A stretch of 64,000 nt of DNA from Gnetum montanum (lineage: Eukaryota; Streptophyta; Gnetopsida; Gnetales; Gnetaceae). Shown one piece after another: positions 20,422-33,416 of the stretch (position 1 is its first letter; every line of letters starts with the position of its first letter). A program made the translations under genes and the position numbers. Location: the NCBI GenBank assembly GCA_015680685.1, contig MNCI01020709.1, forward strand, positions 82,892 through 146,891. Direction: 5' to 3'. Under the pieces are notes generated by a model. The model was not told the DNA's origin. It saw nothing but the letters and a program-made list of their open reading frames with translations, and did no database searches.

Positions 20422-21088
20422 AGCCAACAAGCCATAAGGGTCTATGACCCCAAATACCTTGACATCATTAAGTATTGATGATCTTTGAAGATCATAGGGG
20501 AGAATTCTAATCTTGTATCCATAAATGAAGATCGTTATAACTTAAAATACAAGAAGGCATGCTAATTCCATGTATTGAGGCAAAAGCCAAGAAGGAGTTT
20601 GAGCTCATACCTAGGAGTGGGAAGGAGTATATCCCTTTTCCATATGGCCAAATTCCCCTTAATGACATTTATGCTAGCATCCTAGCCAAAATGATTACCA
20701 TGGAAGATAAAGATGACAAGCATAGCTTTGAGGAACAACAAGAAGAGGAGGATAAATTTAAGGTAGAATCTGAGCTCGAAAACATCCTAGGAGGACTATT
20801 CCAATAAACATTCCCCAAGGTCATAACACCTTCCACTAAGTCTTTTGTTTTATTCATGGGCATGATGCTACCATCTTCCACACATGCCTATCCTACTATG
20901 GGTGGATCCCACATTGGTTATAGCAACACATCACACTCAGCCAATGCCACAAACAACAAACTATAACACATCAATGTCATCTACAACATAATCTCGATAT
21001 ATAAAACCATCGATGGTGATTTTTACTATCACAAATTTGCTAATTATTGACATGGGATCCACTATGGAACCTCAAGAAACATAGGGGT
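20422..21088 (+). pseudogene. gag: Element B gag, N-terminal part
   Basis: Two frames carry protein-like sequence: RVYDPKYLDIIKY near 20430, then from 20559 an 82-codon open stretch with EAKAKKEFELIPRSGKEYIP and an acidic tail. A frame change lies near 20555. A later frame ends MEPQET-stop-G at the D insertion and continues in phase at 34364 with SHTPFVPFVCQV. I assign it to gag by position only; an extra ORF upstream of gag, as in Ogre elements, is also possible. Confidence 0.5.
21084..21088 (+). repeat. Target site duplication of D, left copy (GGGGT)
   Basis: GGGGT precedes the left LTR; the identical GGGGT at 34364-34368 follows the right LTR. Removing D and one copy restores the gag frame of B. 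Confidence 0.9.
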
Positions 21089-22020
21089 TGATGAGCGGCT
21101 AGGTACCCCTACGCCCAACCATACAAATCATGGGCGTTCACACGCGACTTGGTTGAATTCCGTAGACTGTAAGCACTTAACATACACTAGACCCTAACCA
21201 ACAAAACCTTAGGTTAGAATAGTCTTCATCTTCCCAATATCACTTGTGATGTTCTAGTGGCGATGGTTAAGTGAGATTGAGGCAATTGATTTTTATAGCT
21301 TTTTACTTTATCTTTTGGCATCTAATTAAGGTATGGAAAGTAAGGAATGAGTGATTATCTAATCTATAATTATCCTAATCTGTATTCTAACTATTCCTAG
21401 CATAAGTATCTGATCCCATCTTCTGGGCACGTTCTGAGCAACCCCTAAACACTACTGGGTTACCAGACGTTAAGCATCACTGGGTTACCAAGTGTTGGGT
21501 TTACGTTCGAGATGGTCGTACTTATGACTTTTATGAACTATAAGGGAGTGATAGCGATTAAAATAACAATAATAGAAACTTAAGTAGTTATCAAATCATA
21601 AACATATTAAACTATTGAATGCATTAAATGGCCAAGTCCAAATACTGCAAGAAATTCTTGAAGAGTTTCTCTTTATTGCTGTCAGGCCAATGAGCTCATG
21701 TACATCAATGCTCGAATAAAGAGCCGGTCACTTTTCTTACACCTGCTACAGGCACTTGGAAAATATTCTATCTCCTATGGGAACAAACTATAAGAGCTTC
21801 ACTACAACTGACAAAAGGATACCTCAATGAGGTAGAAGGCCCTCTTATTTATAGCTCGAAATAGGTGCCACGTAAATGGGGCCATGTCGACACATGGAAG
21901 GATGCGTCGGCAAGGCCACGTATATAGGGGCACGTATATGGGGCCACATTGATATGGCTGCATATACGAGGTCCCATATACATGGCCTAGTAAACACAAT
22001 GACCAACAAACACTTCATCA
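21089..22020 (-). repeat. 3' LTR of element D (932 bp)
   Basis: On the minus strand it begins TGATGAAGTG and ends GCTCATCA. It aligns end to end with 33417-34363. A TATAAATA lies at 21846-21853. In the roughly 200 bp nearest its outer edge (21089-21290) I count about 18 differences from the partner, mostly C/T and G/A changes; the rest looks more similar. Confidence 0.9.
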
Positions 22021-22035
22021 TACCCCCACAACTGA
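22021..22035 (-). promoter_or_regulatory. Polypurine tract of element D
   Basis: On the minus strand, CTCAGTTGTGGGGGTA abuts the LTR start TGATGAAG. It matches element C at 18802-18816. Confidence 0.75.
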
Positions 22036-22089
22036 GCAAAAACTCGTCCTCAAGTTCCTCTTATAATTTGGAAGGCATGGACTTTTATT

Positions 22090-25000
22090 TACAACACACA
22101 TGACTTGACACATACATGACATAACATTAATTTTACCAAGTGCTTGAGTTACAGAGAAGGACAAGTTACAAAAATGGTGGTGTTCAAAGATAAAATTGAA
22201 TACCTTGCCGGTCATGGAGTCTCTACCGTGAAGAAGGATGCAAAAAAGTATCGGAGAAGACCACACTATCCCTAGGGGTGGTGGTTCTGATGGACCTTCA
22301 CTAGCCTCTGGCCCATGTGGCAGCATTGGCATAAATGATGGATGCCCTGTAGTAGCTGTGACTTCTGGAGGCAACCGGAAAGCCTCCAGGAGAGCCCTCA
22401 TTTTTTCCTCTTTGCTTCTAGGATTGTTCACTGTCCAAGCAGCTTCACCAATGTGTGCTGGAACTGGAACCTCCCAAGGGCATGGCAGGGCTAGAAAGAG
22501 TTCTTTTAGGTTGACAAACTAGGCTACGAACTACTTTCATTCCATGTAAAATGCTCAGATTGATGCTTGCAGCTGCTGGTAGTCATTCATCTGATGGGCC
22601 AAGTTCTCTGTGACTACATGCTATCCTTCAAAACTCGTGCAGAGAACCTCGAGTTCCATGTTTGCTATTTCCAATTTCTACTTCATCACTTTGTGCTCTT
22701 AGAACTTGCCCTTGTATAAGGGTACAAGGTGGCCACTTGTTTCTCCAATTCGGACTGTGGTCTCTTGGCTATGAGCATGGCCAAGTTTGCATAGTGAAGG
22801 TTGGCGAGCTCCATATACTCTATTATTTCTTCAATCTACAGCTCCTTGAGGTAGATTTCAGCTTGATTGTAGGCATTCAACCCATCAAAGATAGGTTGCC
22901 ATACTTCTCCTCCTTCGCGGAGCTGTTGGAGTGCTTAGTTCAGCTTGGCCTTTATGACTTAAATCTACTTCTCATTTACTTCCTTTTGTAGTCCCACTTG
23001 GTTCCTATAATGATTCTTAATTTTTTCAAACTTCAGGGCCTCATTCTTCCAAGTGGCGATTTCAATGGAAAATTTTTGTCACAAAGCTTGAACCTCCTCC
23101 ATGGACATATTTTGGTTCTCAACTACCAACCTTCTCATGTTAGCATTCATCCTAGCTAGCTCTTCCTACTGTTGGTGGATAAAATTTTTCATGTGCTCAT
23201 TTTCTGCACCAACATTATGCAGGCGATGAACCTCTGTGGTCAACCTGATGTTCTCCTGACGAACCTCTGCTAAGTCCTTTTCTAGATGATATGTATGAGC
23301 ATCTACCAAGGCCTTATTAAAGATCGCTGAATCTTGCTCATCCTCAACTATTTGAAGTTTAATATGAAGCTATTAAAAAGCTTTATCTCTGGTGAGCTCA
23401 CAGTTGAGGAGAGCTTGATCGGCAAGTTGGGCTCTTAACTGGGTGACTTCCGTTGTCAAGCGTTGACAAGTGGCTTGAGTAACTTCAAGTTACCCTTCCA
23501 AAACAAGGCTCTTACCTCTTGCTAATAGTAGTTCTGACTAGGTTGCAGTGATGTTATCTAGAAGATCAAAGACATCTAGATGTGGTTGCCTGGTTCCTAC
23601 CAGTCGGTCCAACAATTCTTCATGTTGGGTTACATTAGTCTTGCTATGTGAAGTCCTGACAAATGCCTGTACATCTTGAAGTCCATGAACATATGGTACA
23701 GGTGCTGCCGATGTGTTGAGAGCTGTAGCAATTGTATCATCAACCACTTCGGCCGCAATCTCCTATCCTTGGTGTTGCATCACCAAGATTGTTGCCCCTT
23801 CACCATCTTCCAAGCATACTGAGAAGGTAGCAGCATTCCCAAAGATATCGGGAAATAGTTACTGGGTTGATACTATTACCTCTCAAACACTAGGATCTAT
23901 CCTTGCTAGTACTTGTATTCAGGCGGCAGAGAACATCGACCTTGCTCTTTCTAGCAAGCTAACTGATTGAGCCACTTACTCTAGGTGGCTAATTGTAGGA
24001 TGATAGATCGAAGGGTCTTCCCCTCCACCAATCCTGCCAGATTTCTCTTGCTGGCTCAAGAGCAATTGTCAAATTTCACGGATGTGTTCTACGATAGTTT
24101 GCGAACCCAACCTTGTTGTTTGCACAGGTGGTGAAGGTGGTTGCTGCTCTTCCTCTATCTGCATGGTGGTAGGAGTCCTATCTTTCATCATTTTACACCA
24201 TGAGGTAATCAGGGCATGTCGGATTCTATCATTGGCGTAGCATGCTATCCTTGCCCATTTGCATAATTTTTTGATTAGGTAGGGGAAGGGGAAAGCTCTT
24301 CTTCCTCGTTTGCTTTTGGCAAACCTCTTTTCGATTTCCAAGAATAACAGCTATGAAAGACTCATTGGAAACTTCCCACTTAGAGTGGCACATGCATGAG
24401 CAGAGAAGGCCATGATTTTGCTAGGTCTTACTGTTGGATTTAGATGGTAAGATGAAATCTTTGAATATACCCTCTCTGTGATGGTTAGAGAGCCAAACTC
24501 CTTGTGGTCTACCCCATAGCACCGCTTGATCCACTCCCCTTTCACCTCAAGGTCTGCTTGTTTTGGGATCTCCGCCACATCTGCTCTAGTCTCTGGCAAC
24601 CCTAGAGCTTGTGCTATAGCCTCTGTAGAGTAAGAGACATAGATGTCTTTGATCCTTACTCTGGACCTCAGTTGCTGATTCATCTAGAAGAGATAGGTCT
24701 CTCCTAAGTACCATTCACCACTGGTTGTGATGATTAGCCACATCAGAGAGTTTTGCAATTGAAGCCTTACATCTTTTGGTGTGTTCTCAAGAAATGGTCC
24801 AAAGTTTAGCTCTTGGAGGACCATTTGTTACACCTCTTGAGGCTTGATAGCATCAAGATAGACTTGGGTTAGGGTGACCTCAAGCCGCGGTGCTATCCCC
24901 AGAGTCTCATTCCCTTGCGATTGCTCCCTGGGAATCTCCTCTTCAGGAATCTAATGGATAGATTCCACATCAGATCCTTCGTGGAGGGGGCCAGTTGCAT

Positions 25001-25115
25001 GAGAGCCCTCCACGTGCTCTGGTTGTTGCATGCCTCGTCCCCTTCCTGTTCATGGATGCTTGTCCCTTGGTTGTGATGGTCCTTCGCCCCTTGGATGCCT
25101 CGGTTTGGATGCCAT
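22090..25115 (-). pseudogene. Element D ORF3
   Basis: The start ATG at 25113-25115 opens MASKPRHPRGEGPSQPR and aligns throughout with C ORF3. One frame holds from the start to at least 23538; a later shift places the C-terminal part (22018-22431) in another frame. Residues equivalent to C 100-290 include VRIKDIYVSYSTEAIAQALG and FPMS-x-x-x-x-LEIEKRF. The coiled-coil half follows. It shares a stop with C after Y-L-F. The splice-site G before the ATG is changed to A. No membrane segment is evident. Confidence 0.75.
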
Positions 25116-27202
25116 TTGCAATCAAACATAACCACCCATTAGATTATGCATAAGTAGCTCAAAATGGTCCTTATACACCTTCTTAGTTCGTCTAAGTTAT
25201 GTTGTTGGCATGGGCATCCTATTAAGTCCCTTGGAGTGTTAATTCATGGGTTAGAGCCAAAAACAATCAAGGAATAAGTTAAAGTTTAAGTTTATTATTT
25301 TCATTCTTCCCTTGGAGGTGTGAAGTCTTAGTTAACTGATTAATTAAGTAATTAATTACACATAGGCTTCAGTCCCCCATGATTGAGAGCATACCTCTGG
25401 GTGTGAAACACCACAAACATTTTGAGTTTGGCATTTGTCCGACAAGAAGCAGATCCCCCGTTGGCTACATTTGGAGTCACACATGGCAAATGTTGNTTGT
25501 TTTCAAAATGATGAAATTCTTAAGTGCAACATCCATATATATAGGGGTTGGGTGCTGTGTTGATGGGGCCGCATATATGCAGGGGGTCACACTCGTTGAC
25601 CAATGTTGACTAGCCCATATAAAGACCGAAATGATGAATTTAAAATGCCAAATTGGGGTGGTTGAAAAGCATGAGAGACCTGGAACACAGCTGGGGACAA
25701 GAGGAAGGAGAGATGAGCTATACAAAGAGGTAAAGGTAGGAAAATGTGGCAAGAAAGAACTTCACGGAGAGGAAATTGAGCGATGGAACCCAAAAAACAA
25801 TCAACCACGAAATTAAAAGGATGGGAGACTAACAAGCAGAGCCAAGAATGGCAAGTGGGTCCTCTCCATAGCAGGAAATAGCCTTAGTAGCCCTTGCATA
25901 TCCTCAACACCAGAGTCTGTGAGTCCCAGGGTCAAGAACTGGTGCTTGCAAGTTAATATTCCTACCCAAGAGATCTCGCCAAGGTATTAGTAGTACATGG
26001 AAATCACGACGAACTTTTGAAACCTAAAATGGGTAGTGAGGTGAGTTTTGGAGAGAAACAGGTGAGAGAGAGACGAGAGGAGTAGAATTCCAAGGAATGG
26101 TCACATGAAACCCTATGTGAATTTGTGGTTAAGTGACCTGGTAGGACCATTCCTGAGTTTAGACCCAAAACCAACCACATACAGTGACCTCGCAGCAATA
26201 GGTGAAACCCCATTCGTCCACCAAGTAGTAGAGTGTACCCATAGAAAACCACCACTCCAATAGGCATGAGAAGAAGGAAGTGAAATAGGATGAAGTTAAA
26301 GGGGACAAACTGAGTCCCATAACTTGTTTTGGTGGCCCATGAGAGGCGGTCTAAGGGGTGTGCTTTGAATTCCCACATAGTGATGATTTTATTTTCTTTA
26401 GTGTCTTGTTATTTCATGGGAACCACACCATGCAAAGACCCATTCTTGTTTGCATGCATTTGACCAAGGGGTGTGCTTTGAATCCTCATGTTTTTTCATG
26501 TTTTTTTTTGAAATTTTTGGTGAGGACCACACCATGCAAGGTCAAATTGCCCAAGAGCTTCCTTGTAGAGAGGAACGTGGAGTGGTAGGAAATCCATAAG
26601 GACACATTAGCAACTTGGGAGGACAGAAGAGGATGATGAATGTTGCATTCCCTTTGAAGTCACACCCGATTCCAACCATTGGGTCATCCTCGAGTCTTGG
26701 AACTACACAAGTCACACATTAATTAAAATGTTTTTAAGTGAAAGAGTTGCATGTTTCCAATGGAAGTAAAACCATGATTTTATGAGATGAAAATAGACGT
26801 AAAGCCCAAGGACAACAATGTGAGGTCAGGAACTAGATAATTAGGTGGACTATTGTACATGACCCATCACAACGAAAACCATCCATGCGAGACACCTAAT
26901 AATAATAAGAAGATGTATTAGCAATCACTTAAAAATGAAACACACATAAAGAAATGAAAAAAAAAATAATGAAAGAAAAGAAAAATTTGCAAGAATTGGC
27001 AAATGTATGAACGATGTTGAAAAACAAAAAAGTATAAAACAAAAAAAATTCAAAATAGTGAGGGGTGTAGTGGAAAGGATTAGCAGGGATGATGATCTCC
27101 CCCATGACTGGGTGGAAAGGAGGAGATGCAAAAAATGGAGCAAAGTCATCTTGGTGATGATGAGGCGGTAGCATTGGTTAAGTGGAGTTCATGGAAATAT
27201 TT
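25116..27202 (-). other. Element D spacer between integrase and ORF3
   Basis: Aligned in part with the C and E spacers. It carries two inverse copies of AAGGGGTGTGCTTTGAA (26353 and 26467), an AT-rich T-run region (26930-27060), a TATA box (25536-25543) and an N at 25496. No supported gene. Confidence 0.6.
25536..25543 (-). promoter_or_regulatory. Internal TATA box upstream of ORF3 (D)
   Basis: On the minus strand CACCCAACCCCTATATATAT lies about 430 bp before the ORF3 ATG. Element C has the matching site at 15374-15381. Confidence 0.45.
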
Positions 27203-28290
27203 TTATTGTTGCCAGTTGACCAACTGCATTCTTGTGGGGTCTTCAAGTTTATGGATAAGCAAGGCCTTGGATGGGAAGGTTTCAGAGACAATGTAAGGTC
27301 CCTCCCACAATGTTTGAAACTTGGTCGGTTGAGATACATGTGAGTGGTTCCAATACAACACCTTGTCTCCACGTCTAAATGTGACCTTCCAGATCTGAAG
27401 ATCATGTCGTTTTTTGTTGTAGGCCTTGTGGATCTCATTTGAGGATAGGACCACTAATTGATTCTCATCTAGCACACTTAAGTTAATAAGTTGTTTACGT
27501 TGTGCTAGGGGTAGGTCAAGGACTAAGTCACTGGTGGTGGATAGTGTCCGAAGTTCTACTTGGATTGGAAGTTTTGGTAGCTTACTATACACTAACTCAT
27601 AGGGAGAGTACCCTATAAGAAGTTTCCAAGTGGAGTGATAGGCCTAGAGGGCATTGTTAAGTTTGGTGCTCTAATCCCTCCTATATTTGCTGATGGTTTG
27701 GGTGAGGATCTTGGTGATCTTGGTGACTTTGGCTTGCCCATTGGCTTGGGGGTGATAGGATGTTGTAAATTTATGTGTGACCCCCAAATGTTGCATGAGT
27801 TTTTGAAAAGTAACACCTGTGAAATGAGTACCATTATCGGAGATGAGTGCACATGGCACTCCAAACCTGTTAATGATTTGTTGTTGGACAAATCCTGTGG
27901 TGGTATTTGAAGAATAGTTAACGACGACTGCCGCTTCTGCCCACTTTGTGTAGTAGTCCACAGCTACAATGATATACGCCTTTTCATTTGACAGGGGTAT
28001 GATGGGTCCCATGAACTTGATGCCCCAGATGTTGAAGGGCTCCAGTGGCTGGATCCACTATTGAGGTCCCTCCAACCATGCCGTCATCCCACCGTCTCTC
28101 TGGCATTCGTTCGTAGGAGTAGGCGAACCATTGTGCATCCTTGAAGATTGTGGGCTAGTAATACCCTGCAAGTAGGATCTTAATGACGGTGCAACATCCA
28201 GCATAGTGGCCCCCACAAGGGCCCTCATGAGCATATTAGAGGATGCACAGTGTATCATCATCAGGGACACACCATTGAACAAAGCCATCT
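27203..28290 (-). pseudogene. Element D integrase
   Basis: The zinc-binding region lies near 28100-28250. In the core, the first catalytic Asp is Lys (I-K-F-M-G-P-I, codon at 28015-28017), the second is kept (SDNGTHF) and the third is Lys (NGQAKV). The C-terminal part is complete: RRGDKVLYWNHSHV, WEGPYIVSE and a final VNWQQ-stop at 27203. It supplies the segment missing from C. Confidence 0.8.
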
Positions 28291-30130
28291 ATGTACTCCT
28301 TGTAAAGGTGGCTGTTGATTTCCATGAAGCGCTTGCTCTTATGGAGAAAATGTTGTTTCTACCTATGATCCCACTCCTTTGGCAACTCCTAAGTTGTGAG
28401 GTAGGTGAGGATGTGGCTGAACCAATGGGATTCCTTGGGCCTGTGAAGAGGAGTTCATTTGGAAATTGGTCAGAGAGGGGCTCCTCCTCTTTTGTGTCAT
28501 CCCATTGCAACCGAGATAAGTGGTCAACGACCACATTCTCAGTCCCCTTCCAATCTACCATGGTGAGATCAAACTCCTAAAGAATCACCAGCCACCAGAT
28601 GATGCAGGGGCTCACCATTGGTTTGTTCATCAGAAACTGAATAACACTATGGTCAGTATGCATGAACACCTTGTATTTGAGCACATAGTGTCAAAATTTT
28701 TCCAAGGCAAACACCACCACCATCAACTCCTTTTCGGTGATGGTGTAGTTAAGCTGAGCATCCACAATGCTATGACTTGCATAGTGGATATAGTATGGGC
28801 GTTTTTGATCATCACACTATGTAAGCACGGCTTCCAAGACATAATTAGATGCATTCGTCATGATGTGGAAGGGCTTGGACCAATCAGATGCCCGTAGAAC
28901 TAAAGTTTCTATGAGTTTCTGTTTAAGCAATTGGAATGCCAATTCACATTCCTTGGTCCAGATGAACAGAGTGTCTTTCTTTGTAAGTTCTACCAATGGC
29001 TTGGTGATCTTTAAGAAGTTTTCAATGAAGTGTCGGTAGTAACCACTGTGGCCAAGGAATAACTGAACATCTTTTATGATGCTTGGTTGTTAAGTGATTC
29101 CATGGATGACCCTAATCTTTTCTGGATCCATGCTAATCCCTATCTATGAGATGCAATGCCCCAACATAATGCCTTCTTGGACCATTAAATGGCTTTCTTG
29201 CCAATTGAGTCATAGATTAGTGTCTACACACCTTTTCAGAACCTTCTCAAGATGGTCCAAGTCTTGCTCAAACGTGGCCCCATAGGTAGAGAAGTCATCC
29301 ATGAAGACTTCTACCCCATTGCCAATCTGCTGCTGGAAGATGTTGAGGACAAGGTGTTGGAACATGATAGGTGCATTACACAAGCCAAAAGGCATCTTCT
29401 TGTATGAAAAAGTCCCCAATGGACTTGTGAAAGCTGTTTTGGCTTGGTCCTCTGGTGCAATTTGGATTTGGTTATAGCCACTATAACCATCCAAAAAGCT
29501 GTAGTAATAGTGCCCTACAATGGTGTCCAACACCTGGTCGACAAATGGGAGTGGAAAGTGATCCTTGAAGGTGGCCATGCTGAGCAATTGGAAATCAATA
29601 TAGACCCTCAATTTGCTACCTTTCTTTGGTACAATAATGAGTGGGTTGACCCATTCACTATCACCAATAGAATAGATGAACCCTGCCTTTAGCAACTATT
29701 CGATTTCATCTTTGATGACCTGCTTTAGTTTAGGATTCAATCATCTTTATGGCTATCGTTGTGGCTTCATGGAGGGGTTAATATAGATCCAATGTTGGCA
29801 GACCCTAGGATCAACTCTAGTTAACTCAAGATATGACCATGCAAATGCAACATCCCATTTGTTGACCACCTTTAGCAACTTCTTCTTCTCTTCAGAAGCA
29901 AGGATGACATTGATAATTATTGACTTTCCATTTTGCAAAAATGCATATTCTAAGTGAGCCGATAAAGACTTGAGCTCCAGGGACTCTTGTTTGAAGCTTT
30001 TAGGGATTTGTAGCTTCCCCAAATCATCATGGTCATCAACAGTGGAGACCTGTTGATGAACCTCTTCCATTTCATCCATGCTTTTAATGTAGGCTTGTAC
30101 AAGCCCCTCAGATGGTTCCATGCACAATGC
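28291..30130 (-). pseudogene. pol: Element D reverse transcriptase and RNase H
   Basis: RT motifs read F-A-W-S-Y, LKAGFIYSIGDSEWV, GYSGYNQIQ and the intact catalytic FMDDF (FMDD codons at 29294-29305). A continuous stretch of 161 codons lies at 29210-29695. The RNase H and tether follow to about 28290 (N-V-V-V-D-H-L-S-R-L). Fewer stops than C in RT, more in RNase H. Confidence 0.85.
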
Positions 30131-30700
30131 GTTGCTAGCAGGATCAGCTATTAGCCACTAGGTGCCCTCTTGATTGGTGGCTGCTACATACAAGCACTAT
30201 TGAATAGGTGATTCCTCGGTACACTGACTACATGCTTGAATGGATATCCGCTTAGCGGACCATAACTACTATACACAGTTGCACCCTGAGTCGTTGTACG
30301 CGATGCATGGAACACGCTTCTTCTCAATCTTTCCAAAAGGATTTTCCTTTGAAATTTCAAGGGAAAGATCTCAGAGTCCTAGTCTTGCGTCCACTATGCT
30401 TAGCTAGGCTCTTCCCATTATAATAAGAAAGTTCCCCTTACAATTCTCCACATGGATGACAAGGAAGTTAGTAGGATATGACCACCCACAAATGATGGTC
30501 ACAATGTCCTCCACCAATCCCAAGGGAATGGTGATGGAATTGTCTTCTAGCTCAAGCTGAATGTTGCTCTTTTTTAACGGGGTCAAGTTCCAGTTTTTGT
30601 ACATGTCATGCGAGATCAAATTGACACCTGACCCCGAGTCCAAAAGAGCTTTACATGGCTCATTCCCTGCCACCTGAAGATAGATGAGGGGGCTTTCCAG
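30131..30700 (-). pseudogene. Element D protease
   Basis: An 89-codon open stretch (30404-30673) carries CKALLDSGSGVNLISHDMY with the catalytic Asp-Ser-Gly, and ends with LIIMGRA, close to the family IILGRP strand. The EKKRVPCI linker follows. This is the best preserved protease in the window. Confidence 0.8.
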
Positions 30701-30899
30701 ATCAGTTAATTTCTAGGGAAGATGCCTTACCTTGATCCAGTCAATCACAACATGTGTGAGCATGATCGTTTGTACATTGGAGCATGGTTGATTTGAAGGC
30801 TACTCAAGCAGTGGAATAGTGGAGGCAGTTTGAAGCTCAGAGGCACCAGCCATAGGTGTTTATGAGGGTATGTTCAAATTATTGGGCCAAAAAAGGATT

Positions 30900-33250
30900 T
30901 TTTCGTGGTTTGGATTCCGGTCCACTCAGCTGAGGTGCTGGTTGTAAGTTGACAGCCCTCGTAGTGTTTCATTGTTGTGGCTGTGGCGGTATCTCCCCCT
31001 GCATAGGTGGAGCAGGTGGTAGCTGAGTGGGATGTTGTGAAGAAGGAGTGGTAGGAGAAGGTGATGGAGGGTAGAAGAGATGTGGGTTTTCACCCCTAGG
31101 TGATGGAGATTGAGGTTGGAAATATTCTGGAGGGTGGTAATAACTTTGAAAGGCTTCATGATTGGAAGAGTCCTGTGGAGAGACCAGTTGTTGAACATAG
31201 TACCCATAGGGATCTGGCTGTTTGTAAGGGTACTACTACCTTGGAGGTGGCATCCCCATGCTTGTGGGTGTTGCCACTACTAGAAATATTCATAAGGTTG
31301 CGGTGGCACTCCACTTGGATAGTATACTTGTCGTTGGTGGAACTGCCTTGGGTTGCCTTGTGGGTAAGGCAACCTTTGGGGTGTTTGCCTCTTTGCCAAG
31401 TAAGGATTCAATGCGTACACCCCAGACTCTTAAAGATGTGACACCAGAGGACAACATCCCTTAGGATGTTCATATTGGCATATGACACATTCATCATCCT
31501 CCTCGGTGTCAGAGTCTACAACCTGCTTTGCTACAGCAACTTTGCCCTTACCCTTATGTTGGGTACATTCAGCTTCCTTCTTCCTGTGCCGATCATGATC
31601 ATTACCCTGTTCTCTAGACTCTTCTGCAATTTTTAGTACACTTTGGAATTTTTTGTCCAAAGAGTCCCACATCTTATCAACCTTTGCCGATATTTCAAAT
31701 GCAAACTTTTGTAAAGGCAAGGTTTTTCAATTCATCGTTGCTTCCAGTGGTGATTCCTCCTCCTCATCACAGAATCAAACCTTCCTCTTTTTGATGGAGG
31801 GATCCCAATTGAATTCCTCTGCACTCTCCTTCTTTCTAAGCTCCCCCTCTTCTTTGGCCACCTTCTCAATGAGGTGCTGCAGTTGATGGGCTCTTAGTTC
31901 CAATAATCATCCCTAGGCATACATGCCAAGGGTCTTTCTCGCTTCAAATTGGAGCCCATCAATCATGTGGTGAAGCTGTGCCCACTGAGAGTAGCCATGA
32001 CCAAGGCACCGATGCAACAATGAATAGTACCTACTCATGGTTGCATCCAAGGGTTCATGATTCCCTTGCTTCCACCCTTGGATTTGTCATCTCAAGTTCG
32101 CCACTTTGGAGTACGTTTGATACTTATAATTAAAAATCTCAAGCATCGTACTCCATATTTTGATTGATTTTGGTTCTAGGAACTGGTACCAAATTTTTGC
32201 TTCCTTGATGAGGGTGTGAGGGAATAGCTTTAGCTTCTGCCAATCATTGTCAATGTTCTGCAGGATGCAGGTGCCATGGAATGCTTGTAGGTGAGTCTGT
32301 GGATCACAATTGTATCCCCCTTCAAATCTGGGGATGTTGTTCATATCGATGTGCTTGATCTGGCTATCCTTCACATGCCTACTAGGGATCTAGATTGCCT
32401 TGGTGATATGAAGCATGCTCCAAGTAGCCAACAATGGCTCATTTGAGTCATAGTCCTGATGGGCACCACAGTTTCTACGACAATTGTAGCTACCCCTTCT
32501 TTCATGTTGGTGAGCCTCACGCGATTGAGCACGCATTTCCCCATGTTGGTTCCTTCGGTCATCATGACCACCATCTCCTCACTCCTTTCTACCATGGTTA
32601 TGGTCAGAGTCTGAACTAGGTGATGGTAGAGGAGAGTGAGAGAATGGAAAAGAAGGGGAGGAATCGCCGCCGCTCTGGTGTCGGTCTCCTCCTGTACTCT
32701 GATGATGGCCTCGATCATCCTACCCATCCTTGCTTTAGTCATTTTTCCTATGTGATCCCCCATCCCCTTGGGAATCTTGGTTACTTGGAGACTTGTTCTG
32801 GATGATGGATTGGATGAACTGCTACCCTAGAGGAAGTTTGGTTGAATGGGAATCATGAAAGATGGGTTTTCCATCATCTTGTAGCCCTTGCAAGAATAAG
32901 GAGTTACTGAATTGCTTCCCCTTCAGGTGTTCATATTGCTCTACCTACTGCTGATCTCATGCTCGTTGTACCTCAGTGGGACGATAATCCCAGTAGTCAT
33001 GGTCCTCCATGACGTACTCCACTCCACGATCCTAGATGCCTAGTCTGCCAAGATTGTGGAATAGCATTCCAAGAGCTGATCAGTCAGGTGGTAGTATGAT
33101 GTTGCCCTCCATGTCCTAGCATCATAGATGCTCATCTTGATGTAGGATGAATGTGAAGTCAGGGAAATATTCATTGGGATGCTTGTATACCACCCAACAT
33201 TCTTGTGGCACTGGTGGGTTGGATGCATCTCACTTGTGAGAAGAAGACAT
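30900..33250 (-). pseudogene. gag: Element D gag
   Basis: The start ATG at 33248-33250 (MSSSHK-stop-DASNPPVPQECW) lies about 150 bp inside the primer site. A charged, Arg/Asp/His-rich segment (32370-32760) precedes the capsid-like part (MNNIPRFEGGYNCDPQTHLQ, 32287-32345). The zinc knuckle DECVICQYEHPKGCC lies at 31450-31495, followed by a Pro/Gln/Tyr-rich tail. It is the only Athila-like gag here with its N-terminus. Confidence 0.8.
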
Positions 33251-33397
33251 ATTAGATGTCAGATGATCCATTTACTCAGTGTACCTTACTTTTTGCTTTA
33301 ATCCACTTAGTGTGCATAAATGTTATTATCCTGGGTCCGTTCCAACAATGTGAATGATAATTTTACTAAGGTTAGATGATGCATGTAAGACTAACAG

Positions 33398-33416
33398 TCC
33401 CTAACAATGGTGCTAA
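33398..33416 (-). promoter_or_regulatory. Primer binding site of D, tRNA-Asp type
   Basis: Minus-strand TTAGCACCATTGTTAGGGA lies directly inside the 5' LTR. Against the complement of a plant tRNA-Asp 3' end (TGGCGCCGTTGCCGGGG) every mismatch is a G to A or C to T change. Athila elements are known to use tRNA-Asp. Confidence 0.7.

Noticed and set aside
22238-22991. Plus-strand open frames across 22.2-23.0 kb
   Set aside because: They are the complement of D ORF3, whose minus-strand translation aligns with C and E.
26925-27174. Phe/Leu-rich minus-strand frames near 27 kb
   Set aside because: They come from an AT-rich low-complexity tract in the D spacer, not from a conserved protein.
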